DNA from: Pyxidicoccus parkwaysis
GTDB lineage: Bacteria; Myxococcota; Myxococcia; Myxococcales; Myxococcaceae
NCBI RefSeq assembly: GCF_017301735.1
Contig: NZ_CP071090.1
Span: forward strand, 8,236,001 to 8,300,000
Direction: 5' to 3'
DNA: 64,000 nucleotides
The stretch's first letter is position 1, and each line of letters opens with the position of its first letter. A program made the translations under genes and the position numbers. This document shows, one piece after another, positions 34,046-41,151 of the stretch. The notes under the pieces are model-generated. The model was given only the letters and a program-made list of their open reading frames with translations, ran no database searches and had not been told where the DNA came from.

Positions 34046-35287
34046 ATGGCTGAACGCATTGCCCTCTTCGCCACCGCCGCCCGAGGCACCGAGGACCTCC
34101 TCGCAGACGAGCTGAAGGAGCTCGGCGCGCGCCGCATCCGCCAGGACCGCGGCGGCGTGCGCTTCATGGCCACGCTCGACGAGGCGCTGATGGTGTGCCT
34201 CTGGTCGCGCATCGCCATGCGCGTGCTCTACCCACTGGGCGCCTTCGAGGCCCACGGCGCGGAGGGGCTCTATGAAGCCGCCGCCAGCATCCCCTGGGAG
34301 GAGCACCTCGACCCGGACACCACCTTCGCGGTGGATGCCACGCTGAAGGACAGCGAGCACACACACTCGGGCTTCGTGGCGCTCAAGGTGAAGGACGCGA
34401 TTGTCGACCGCATCCGCGACGCGGTGGGCGCGCGGCCGGATGTGAACACGAGAGACCCGGACGTGCGCGTGGTGGCGCACCTGTCGCGCGACACGCTGTC
34501 CCTCTCGCTGGACTTGTGCGGCGAGCCGCTGCACCGGCGCGGCTACCGCGTGCGCCCCACCCCGGCGCCCCTCAAGGAGACGCTGGCCGCGGCCCTGCTG
34601 CGCGCGGCCAGCTACACGGGCGAGGAGGCGCTGGTGGACCCGATGTGCGGCTCGGGAACGCTGCTCATCGAGGCGGGGCTCATCGCGCGCAAGCGTGCGC
34701 CGGGCATCAACCGCGACTTCGCGGTGGAGCGCTGGCCGGGGCTGGGGACGCGGGCGCGCGAGCTGCTCGCGGACCTGCGCGCGGACGCGCGGCGCAACGA
34801 GCGCAAGGTGACGGTGCCGCTGCTCGGCCTCGACAAGGACCCGGAGGCGCTGGAGGCCGCGAGCCGCAACGTGCGCGCGGCGAAGCTGTCGGAGGAAATC
34901 CAGCTCGCCGAGGGCGACGCGACGAAGCTGCCGCCGCTGCCCGCCAGTGGCGGCCTGCTCATCACCAACCCGCCCTACGGAGACCGGCTGGGCTCGGGCG
35001 GACAGAAGGGCATGAAGAGCTTCTACTTCAAGCTGGGCGAGTCCCTGCGCGTGCCGGGCTGGCGCATCTGGGTGCTCTCCGGCAACCCGGCCTTCGAGAG
35101 CGCCTTCCACGCGCGTCCCTCCGCGCGGCGCGAGATGTGGAACGGCCCCATCGCCTGCACGCTGCTGGGCTACCGGCCCTCGGGAGGCGGAGCGGAGGAC
35201 GACTCAGAAGCGCCGCTCGGTGTGTCGAAGGAGCCGCTGGATGTTGCCCCGGTGCGTCCACAGCATGAGGACGAAGAGGACCGCTGA
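34046..35287 (+). CDS. RlmL/RlmK-like 23S rRNA guanine-N2 methyltransferase
   Basis: 413 residues. N-terminal ferredoxin/THUMP-type RNA-binding part (ALFATAARGTEDLLADELKELG), then a class I SAM fold: DPMCGSGTLLIEA (SAM loop), GLDKDPEALEAA, and the catalytic NPPYGDRLG. This is the RlmL N-terminal family that makes m2G in 23S rRNA; the exact position is inferred. The ATG at 34046 opens the family start, and an upstream in-frame GTG/ATG at 34001 adds nothing recognisable. The last 28 codons, an acidic tail, overlap the convergent plsY by 84 bases. Confidence 0.88.
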   Translation: MAERIALFATAARGTEDLLADELKELGARRIRQDRGGVRFMATLDEALMVCLWSRIAMRVLYPLGAFEAHGAEGLYEAAASIPWEEHLDPDTTFAVDATLKDSEHTHSGFVALKVKDAIVDRIRDAVGARPDVNTRDPDVRVVAHLSRDTLSLSLDLCGEPLHRRGYRVRPTPAPLKETLAAALLRAASYTGEEALVDPMCGSGTLLIEAGLIARKRAPGINRDFAVERWPGLGTRARELLADLRADARRNERKVTVPLLGLDKDPEALEAASRNVRAAKLSEEIQLAEGDATKLPPLPASGGLLITNPPYGDRLGSGGQKGMKSFYFKLGESLRVPGWRIWVLSGNPAFESAFHARPSARREMWNGPIACTLLGYRPSGGGAEDDSEAPLGVSKEPLDVAPVRPQHEDEEDR

Positions 35288-35782
35288 GAGGCCGGCGTAC
35301 TCCATCTCATCGGCGGTGACGGCGGAGGTGGCCACCGCCGTGGCCCCCGCCGCCAGCGAGCCCAGCGAGCTGACGCGCCACACCGAGAGGATGACGGCGT
35401 ACACCACCGCGCCGGCCACCGCCGCCACGGGCACCAGCACGACGAGCACGCCCAGCGCGGTGGCCACGCCCTTGCCGCCCTGCAGCTTCAGCCACACGGG
35501 GTAGACGTGGCCCAGCACCGCGGACAGGCCCACCAGCACGTGCACCATGGGCTGTCCCGGCATCATCCGCAGCGCGAGCGCCACCGGCAGCGCGCCCTTG
35601 AGGGCGTCCAGGAGCAGCACCACCGCGCCCAGCTTCTTGCCTGCCACGCGGGTGACGTTGGTGGCGCCGATGTTGCCGCTGCCCTCCTGGCGCACGTCCA
35701 CGCCGCGCAGCCACCGCGTCAACAGCACACCGAAGGGAATGGAGCCGGAGAGGTAGCCCAGCACGACGAGCGCGTATGGCAC
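35204..35782 (-). CDS. plsY: Glycerol-3-phosphate acyltransferase PlsY
   Basis: 192 residues, normal length, an inner-membrane enzyme with about five helices. It transfers the acyl group from acyl-phosphate to glycerol-3-phosphate, the first step of phospholipid synthesis. Its three signature loops are present: GSIPFGVLLTRW, GSGNIGATNVTRV and LGHVYPVWLKLQGGKGVATALG. The GTG start at 35782 is 10 bases after the DUF2752 stop, so they share a transcript. The 3' end lies inside the convergent methyltransferase gene. Confidence 0.95.
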   Translation of the reverse strand: MPYALVVLGYLSGSIPFGVLLTRWLRGVDVRQEGSGNIGATNVTRVAGKKLGAVVLLLDALKGALPVALALRMMPGQPMVHVLVGLSAVLGHVYPVWLKLQGGKGVATALGVLVVLVPVAAVAGAVVYAVILSVWRVSSLGSLAAGATAVATSAVTADEMEYAGLSAVLFVLMLWTHRGNIQRLLRHTERRF

Positions 35783-35792
35783 GGCGCGCAGG

Positions 35793-36224
35793 CTACAGCA
35801 GCAGGTGGGGGAAGCGCGTCTTCACCACCACGTAGGCGTAGTTGACGACGATGACCACCGGCATCACCACCCGCACCACGCCCCACTCGCGCGGGGAGAG
35901 CTCGACCTCCGGAATGGGCACTCCGAAGACCATGTGCAGCACCATCACCACCGCCGCGAGGGCGAAGAGGAAGGCGGCTACCGTCCCCAGGGGGTTGGCC
36001 TCCCAGGCGCCAACGAAGTTGAAGTGCGCGACGCGGTCGGCCACGCGCGTCAGACCGCAGCCGAGGCAGGGCCAGCCCGTCCGCTCGCGCAGCACACAGC
36101 CCCAGAACGGGATGATGCGCGCCACCGGGATGTAGCGGGCCACGAGCAGCCCGACGAGGCCGGCGAGCCCCAGGGCATCCACGGTGCCGAAGCGACGGTT
36201 GCGAGGAGGGATGAGGACCTTCAT
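35793..36224 (-). CDS. DUF2752 membrane protein
   Basis: 143 residues with about three membrane helices (GLAGLVGLLVARYIP, GTVAAFLFALAAVVMVL, VVMPVVIVVNYAYVVV). The DUF2752 hallmark GWPCLGCGLTR (C-x2-CG-x-TR) is intact, followed by HFNFVGAWEANPLG. The family's function is not established. First gene of a two-gene transcript with plsY. GAGGAGGG precedes the coding region, but inside the first codons. The ATG at 36224 is the only reasonable start. Confidence 0.85.
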   Translation of the reverse strand: MKVLIPPRNRRFGTVDALGLAGLVGLLVARYIPVARIIPFWGCVLRERTGWPCLGCGLTRVADRVAHFNFVGAWEANPLGTVAAFLFALAAVVMVLHMVFGVPIPEVELSPREWGVVRVVMPVVIVVNYAYVVVKTRFPHLLL

Positions 36225-36314
36225 GCGCGCCTCGCGGGATGATGCGGAGACAGGTGGACTCTAGTACGAGCGCCGGCTTGCCGGAGCAAGGACTTCTGGC
36301 TAAGCGTAGGCCCC

Positions 36315-36884
36315 ATGAGCTCGCTCCGCACCTCCCTGATGCTGCTGGTCGCAGTTCCCCTGGTCGCGCTCGCGGGTGACAAGACGCCCGCCAAGGCCTC
36401 CAAGGCCGCCGAGGACGACTGCCACCACCCCGCCGCTGCCCCGGAAGCCGCCAAGGCCGCGACGCCCGCTGCCGCGCCCGCGCAGGACGGCTGGAAGCTC
36501 ACCCGCGGCGAGCCCATCAAGGGCACCCAGGTCCTGAAGCTGGCGGACGTGCTGGCGAAGCCGCAGGCGCACGACGGCAAGACGGTGCTCGTGGAGGGCA
36601 CGGTGCGCAAGGCGTGCGAGCGCAAGGGCTGCTGGATGGAGCTGTCGGCAGACGCGCAGGACAAGAGCCCGGGCGTGCGGGTGACGTTCAAGGACTACGG
36701 CTTCTTCGTGCCGCTGGACTCGGCCGGCTCGAAGGCGCGCGTGGAGGGCGTGGTGAAGGTCGCCGAGCTGAGCGACAGCCGCGCGCAGCACTACGAGTCC
36801 GAGGGCGCCATCGTCCCGCGCGGCGCGGACGGCAAGCCGCGCGAGGTACAGCTCGTGGCCACGGGCGTCGAGCTGCGCCGCTGA
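36315..36884 (+). CDS. Exported DUF4920 protein
   Basis: 189 residues. Sec signal (MSSLRTSLMLLVAVPLVALA), an Ala/Lys/Pro linker, then a DUF4920 OB-like domain: GTQVLKLADVLAKPQAHDGKTVLVEG, ACERKGCWMEL with its conserved Cys pair, and VRVTFKDYGFFVPLD. Periplasmic; function not established, though the C-x3-KGCWM pattern suggests metal or redox chemistry. It ends 9 bases before the nuclease-like gene and is probably co-transcribed with it. Confidence 0.82.
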   Translation: MSSLRTSLMLLVAVPLVALAGDKTPAKASKAAEDDCHHPAAAPEAAKAATPAAAPAQDGWKLTRGEPIKGTQVLKLADVLAKPQAHDGKTVLVEGTVRKACERKGCWMELSADAQDKSPGVRVTFKDYGFFVPLDSAGSKARVEGVVKVAELSDSRAQHYESEGAIVPRGADGKPREVQLVATGVELRR

Positions 36885-36893
36885 CCTGACGAC

Positions 36894-37505
36894 ATGGCGC
36901 GAAGCTTCAGCATGCGCGGCGTGCAGGGCGCGGCGGACCGCGCCGTCCAGCACGCCCGCGCGTGGCTATTGGAGACGGAGCCGGACTCCCGCGTGCACGA
37001 CGTGCAGGCTGACCCGCGCTTCCAGCACCGCGGCGTGGACCTCCTGTGGGAGCTGCCCTCGGGCGAGGTGCGCGGAATCGAAGTGAAGGGCGACCGCAAC
37101 GCCACCCGCCGCCGCTACTTCTTCGAGCTGGTGTCCAACCTGGAGAAGGACACCCCGGGCTGCTTCCTCTACAGCGGCGCGGACCTGTTGATTTACGTCT
37201 TCCTCTCGCAGGGCGAGCTGCACGTGCTGCCCATGCGCGCCACGCGCGAGTGGTTCCTGCCTCGTGCGAAGGACTACCCGCTCAAGCACGCGTTCACGCA
37301 GACGGGCGCCATCCGCTACACGACGGTGGGCGCGGTGGTGTCCACGCGGGACGTGTCCGAGGGCGTGACGGGCGTGCTGCGCGTGCCGCTGAAGCGCTCC
37401 GCGCGCGCTACGGAGGGAGAGGAAGGCACCGCCGCGCTGGAGGCGCCCATGGTGCCCGCGCCGGCCCCCAAGGACGAGGCCGGCGGACCGGACGGGCTGG
37501 GCTGA
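36894..37505 (+). CDS. PD-(D/E)XK nuclease-fold-like protein
   Basis: 203 residues, cytoplasmic, not a named family to me. Residues about 44-66 read HRGVDLLWELPSGEVRGIEVKGDR. This is an Asp, a beta-turn-beta and an ExK triad in the order of the restriction-endonuclease-like PD-(D/E)XK fold. A following helix ELVSNLEKDTPG and strands LLIYVF and ELHVLPM fit that fold. The C-terminal 35 residues are a low-complexity acidic/Pro tail. Nuclease activity is inferred from one motif only. A DNA/RNA repair or housekeeping role is more likely than restriction, as no methylase is near. Confidence 0.65.
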   Translation: MARSFSMRGVQGAADRAVQHARAWLLETEPDSRVHDVQADPRFQHRGVDLLWELPSGEVRGIEVKGDRNATRRRYFFELVSNLEKDTPGCFLYSGADLLIYVFLSQGELHVLPMRATREWFLPRAKDYPLKHAFTQTGAIRYTTVGAVVSTRDVSEGVTGVLRVPLKRSARATEGEEGTAALEAPMVPAPAPKDEAGGPDGLG

Positions 37506-37574
37506 GGCGCGCCGCCGGCCCCCCCTGGTGCATCCCGTACGCGAATGCGAGGACCGGCCGGAGCGGTGGCGGGC

Positions 37575-37720
37575 CCGTGCCAACCGCTCCGGTTCCTTCC
37601 GGTTCCTTTAAGGCACCTCAGCCGTGGCGGTGACGCCGGTGGCCGGGGTGAACCGTGCCAACCGCGCCGGTTCCTTCAAAGCACCTCAGCCGTGGCGGTG
37701 ACGCCGGTGGCCGGGGTGAA
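37575..37720. repeat. Tandem duplication of a gene's 3' end
   Basis: The 40-base block at 37613-37652 recurs at 37681-37720, a 68-base offset, and the flank reading gtgccaaccgc...ccggttcctt is also duplicated. The right copy contains the stop codon and last 11 codons of the minus-strand gene at 37686-38600; the left copy is a pseudo-terminus beyond its stop. The 180-bp gap 37506-37685 holds only this. Confidence 0.85.
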
Positions 37721-38600
37721 TCTTGTCGTGCGCCTCCTCGAGGCGCGCGGAGATGCGCATCAGGTCCAGCAGCGACTCGCGGTCGTTCTGCGCCTTGTAG
37801 ATGTGCTCCAGGCGGGGAACGAGGTCCAGCGCGAGGTGCAAATCGCCGCCCTGCTCCGCCGCGTCCAGCAGCGTGCGCGCCGCCGCGGCCGCGCGGCCGT
37901 GGGCCTTCACGTGGATGAGGCCGTCCACCGCGAGCAGCCGGGCAATCGGGCTGCGCGAGGTGTCCTCGGTGAGCTTCACCAGGTCGTCCGTGGCGCCGTC
38001 CAGCTCGCCGCGCGCGGCGCGCACCATGGCGCGGGAGATGCCCTTGCGGTCCGGCAGGAGGAACTCCTCGATGTCGGCGAAGGACTCCGCGTGGGCGGTG
38101 TGGCCCGAGGACGCGAGCGCCTCGGCGAGGCTGTCGAACACCTCGGCCTGCTTCTCCGTGAAGGGCGCGAGCGCCTCGCGCATGAAGCGCTCCTGCGGCG
38201 CGCCGCGCTCATCCAGCGGCATGCGCGAGCGCAGCCCGTTCATCTTCTCCAGGGCCTCGCCCACCGGCGCGTCCTGCTTGCCGTTGAGCAGCAGCGCGCA
38301 GGCATTCATCAGGCCCATCAGGGCGTCGGCCAGCTCCATCGGCGCCACCCGGTCCGGCAGCCAGCGGCGCCACAGCTCCACGGCCGCCGCCACCACGAAG
38401 TCCTTGAAAGGGCCGGTGCCCTTCCACTTCGGCCTCCACTCCTGGGCGATTCCCAGGGGGAAGGACGTCTCCGCCAGCTTGCGGAAGTCCTCCTCGCCCA
38501 CGGGAAGCCCGTAGTGGCCGAGCGTACCCAGCAGGGCCTCCGTCGAGTACTCCTTCAGGCCCTTCTGCTGCCACGCCTTGTCCACACGCTGCGTGCTCAC
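37686..38600 (-). CDS. Helical hypothetical protein
   Basis: 304 residues, not recognised. No signal peptide or membrane helix. Predicted almost wholly helical, with HEAT/TPR-like helical pairs (IARLLAVDGLIHVKAHGRAAAAARTLLDAAEQGGDLHLALDL) near the C-terminus, and a His/Arg-rich end (HPGHRRHRHG) that could bind metal. The 3' end of the gene is duplicated just downstream. It is 93 bases downstream of the radical-SAM gene's stop on the same strand, so they may be co-transcribed. Confidence 0.7.
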   Translation of the reverse strand: MSTQRVDKAWQQKGLKEYSTEALLGTLGHYGLPVGEEDFRKLAETSFPLGIAQEWRPKWKGTGPFKDFVVAAAVELWRRWLPDRVAPMELADALMGLMNACALLLNGKQDAPVGEALEKMNGLRSRMPLDERGAPQERFMREALAPFTEKQAEVFDSLAEALASSGHTAHAESFADIEEFLLPDRKGISRAMVRAARGELDGATDDLVKLTEDTSRSPIARLLAVDGLIHVKAHGRAAAAARTLLDAAEQGGDLHLALDLVPRLEHIYKAQNDRESLLDLMRISARLEEAHDKIHPGHRRHRHG

Positions 38601-38693
38601 ACGGTTCTCCGCTGCCCTGGACGCCGGCCATCGGCGCCAGCGGCCTTGTAGCGGAAGTAGAGGCGGCCGTGCACCGCCACGTCACTTTCCGCG

Positions 38694-40289
38694 TCAGGCG
38701 GCGGACGCCGGCGGTGGGGCCTCCGGGGGCGCCACCCTGGGGACGGTGGGCCACTCCACGGGATTGCGGCGCCCGTCCGGCACCCGGCGAGCCAGGTACG
38801 GCTCGCAGCCCCGCGCCTCGAAGGCGCGCTTCCAGGCCGCGAAGCTGCCCCCGGCGCGCCAGGCGTCCATGGCCGCCAGGCCACCCTCGGGGCCGCACTG
38901 GGCGAGCATGTACTCCACCCACGCCCACCGCGCGGACGTGGGGCGCACCTCGGCGCGGCCCCTGAGGCCCTTGCGCAGGCGCTCCAGTCGGTTCTCCACC
39001 TCACGGATGCCCGCGAAGGGCGCCCCGTCCAGGGGGGTGTTCCGCTTGGCCACGAAGGGCGCCACGCCCAGCGCCACCGGGAGGATGCGCGACAGCTCCG
39101 TGGTGAAGCGGATCAGCTCGTCGATGTCCTCGTCGCCCTCGAAGGGCAGGCCCACGACGTTGTAGACCTTGAGCTGCTTCATCCCCGCCGTGCGGGCAAA
39201 GCTCGCGGCCCGGACAATCTGCTCCTCGGAGTGCTTGCGGTCCACCAGGTCCCGCATCTTCTGCGAGGCCCCGTCCGCCGCCACGGTGAGGTTGGTGGCC
39301 CCGCCGCGCCGGAGCTGATCCACCAGTTCCTGCGTCAGCCGGTCCGCCCGGAGCGAGGACACGCCCACCTCGCGGCCCGAGTCGACGATGGTGCGCAGCA
39401 ATTCCACGATGCGCGGGTGGTCCGTCACCGCCGCGCCCACCAGCCCCACCCGCTTCGCCGTGTCCGGAATGAGGGACAGCACGCGCTCCGGTGGCACCGT
39501 CCGCATGCCTCCGTTGGTGGTGCGCCGCATGACGCAGTAGTGGCAGCCGCGCGAGCAGCCCCGCTCCGGCTCGATGAGGAACATGGAGCGCAGCTCGGTG
39601 TGCGGCGTGACGACCTGTGAGCGGGCAGGCAGCCGGGCGTCCGTCGCCTTGGCGACGTGGTAGCGCGCCCCGCCCCGGCCGGGCACCCGGAAGCCGGGGA
39701 TGCGCGCCAGGTGCGCCAGCAACGCGTCCCTGTCCTGGATGGAGGCGGCCGCATCCACCAGGACGTGGATGAGGTCCTCGGCCTCGCCCTGGACGAGCAC
39801 GTCCACGAAGGGCTCGAGCGGATCAGGATTGGAGAACGTCAGCGGCCCGCCCGCCACCACCAGCGGGTAGCCGCCCTCGCGGCGCTCCTCGGCGAGCAGC
39901 GGCAGGCCCGCCAGCTCCAGCAATGAGAAGACGCCCGTCACCTCCAGCTCGTAGGCCACGGAGAAGGCCAGCATGTCGAAGCTGGAGACGGGGTTCTGCG
40001 ACTCCCAGGTGAACAGCGGCGTGCGCGTGCGCTTGAAGGCCTCCACGTCGTCCGGGAGGAAGACGCGCTCCGCGGTGGCCCCGGGGTGCTCATGCAGCTC
40101 CCGGTAGATGGCCTGGAAGCCAAGCGAGCTCATGCCCACGTGGTACGGGCTGGGGTAGCAGAGGGCCACCCGGAAGGGCGCCGCCTTGTAGAGGGTGCCC
40201 TCTTCGTCCGCGAGCAGCGAGCGGACATGCTCCAGCAGTGAGTAACGACCCTCCAATGCGCCTCCAGCCAGGTACAGCTCTCTAAACAC
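38694..40289 (-). CDS. Radical SAM protein with B12-binding-like N-terminal domain
   Basis: 531 residues. The N-terminal half looks like a cobalamin-binding Rossmann domain (FRVALCYPSPYHVGMSSLG, RVFLPDDVEAF, LVVAGGPLTFSNPDP). The radical-SAM core starts at IEPERGCSRGCHYC (C-x3-C-x2-C for the [4Fe-4S] cluster) and continues with VGVSSLRADRLT and a late VVGLPFEGDED. This is the layout of B12-dependent radical-SAM methylases or cyclases; the substrate is unknown. The GTG at 40289 abuts a large hairpin. A TTG at 40256, four bases after GGAGG, is an equally good start. It may be co-transcribed with the following gene. Confidence 0.82.
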   Translation of the reverse strand: MFRELYLAGGALEGRYSLLEHVRSLLADEEGTLYKAAPFRVALCYPSPYHVGMSSLGFQAIYRELHEHPGATAERVFLPDDVEAFKRTRTPLFTWESQNPVSSFDMLAFSVAYELEVTGVFSLLELAGLPLLAEERREGGYPLVVAGGPLTFSNPDPLEPFVDVLVQGEAEDLIHVLVDAAASIQDRDALLAHLARIPGFRVPGRGGARYHVAKATDARLPARSQVVTPHTELRSMFLIEPERGCSRGCHYCVMRRTTNGGMRTVPPERVLSLIPDTAKRVGLVGAAVTDHPRIVELLRTIVDSGREVGVSSLRADRLTQELVDQLRRGGATNLTVAADGASQKMRDLVDRKHSEEQIVRAASFARTAGMKQLKVYNVVGLPFEGDEDIDELIRFTTELSRILPVALGVAPFVAKRNTPLDGAPFAGIREVENRLERLRKGLRGRAEVRPTSARWAWVEYMLAQCGPEGGLAAMDAWRAGGSFAAWKRAFEARGCEPYLARRVPDGRRNPVEWPTVPRVAPPEAPPPASAA

Positions 40290-40339
40290 CGCGGCCCCGG
40301 TCGGCCACTCCCGCGTGGGGGAGGGCTGCCGGGGCCGCG
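40290..40339 (-). terminator. Long hairpin after the oar-linked lipoprotein gene
   Basis: CGCGGCCCCGG (40290-40300) and CCGGGGCCGCG (40329-40339) form a perfect 11-bp stem with a 28-base loop, 38 bases after the lipoprotein stop. It most likely ends the oar-lipoprotein transcript. It directly touches the GTG proposed for the radical-SAM gene. Confidence 0.65.
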
Positions 40340-40377
40340 TTGCGCCACCGTCTCAGGTGGCTTGCCTCAGGTTCGGA

Positions 40378-41121
40378 CTACTTGAACGAGGGGATGGACT
40401 TGGAGGCGATGCAGCAGCCCGTGAAGCCCGCCGCGACCTGGTCACCCGTGGCGCCGCAGTTGGGAGCCGCCGGGCTGGCGCACTCCGCCGCGAAGTCCGG
40501 GTTCAGGCCAGAGCCCTCGCCGCAGCTCGTCGCAGCCTCGGTGGAGCCGGGGATGCAGATGGCCGCCGGCCACAGGGCGCGGACGACGTACGTCGAGGTG
40601 CAGCCGTCCTTCGTCCACTTCAGCTCGCCCGTCATCTGCGTGCCCGGCGAGCTCGGCGCCGAGTACACCCGGACGTTGCTGAACTCGTAGGTCACCGTCG
40701 TGGCCGCCGCGGTAGACGTCGCGGCCGCCTCCACCGTCGCGGCGGTGAAGTTGTTCGCGCCGCAGAAGTCGTCACCATCCGGCTCGGCGGAGAACTGGCC
40801 CGTCGCCGTCTGGCGCGACGGGTCACCCGAGTCGCGGGCACCGAGCGAGACCAGGCCCGTGGGGCGGATGGTCAGCGTCGGCTTGTCGAGGTGGTCGGGA
40901 TCCACGAACTTGTAGATACCGAGGCGCTCGCCGATGGGCGGCTGGGCCGTGCAGGCCGTGCCGTCCGCCCGCTTGGGCTCGGAGACCAGGTCGTACTTCG
41001 CGTACCAGTTGGTAGCGTCCTGGACGAAGCAGCCGGCCTCAGGCTGGTCGAAATTGCAACCCGCCATCAGGCTGCCCATGCTGACCACAGCCAGCACAGT
41101 CTTGAGGATGTTCTTGGTCAT
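40378..41121 (-). CDS. Cys-rich lipoprotein encoded downstream of oar
   Basis: 247 residues. Lipobox MAGC (Cys22) followed by Asn. The mature part has about eleven Cys (EAGCF, GTACT, DDFCG, DGCTS, AAICIP, TSCGE, AECAS, PNCG, GCCIA), suggesting several disulfides, and beta-strand-rich segments such as VTYEFSNVRVYS. Not recognised as a known family. It starts 30 bases after the oar stop on the same strand, so the two are almost certainly co-transcribed. A working partnership with the receptor is inference, modelled on receptor-lipoprotein pairs of other TonB systems. The ATG at 41121 fits the lipoprotein signal. Confidence 0.78.
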   Translation of the reverse strand: MTKNILKTVLAVVSMGSLMAGCNFDQPEAGCFVQDATNWYAKYDLVSEPKRADGTACTAQPPIGERLGIYKFVDPDHLDKPTLTIRPTGLVSLGARDSGDPSRQTATGQFSAEPDGDDFCGANNFTAATVEAAATSTAAATTVTYEFSNVRVYSAPSSPGTQMTGELKWTKDGCTSTYVVRALWPAAICIPGSTEAATSCGEGSGLNPDFAAECASPAAPNCGATGDQVAAGFTGCCIASKSIPSFK

Positions 41122-41151
41122 GTGACTTGGGATTCCGTGGATGGCTTGGGA

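Noticed and set aside
36894..37505. Restriction-modification or defence system
   Set aside because: Only a possible PD-(D/E)XK motif is present, with no methylase, helicase or typical defence neighbours.
37613..37720. Transposon terminal repeats or an attachment site
   Set aside because: The copies are direct, contain coding sequence of the neighbouring gene, and no recombinase is nearby. Simple tandem duplication explains them.
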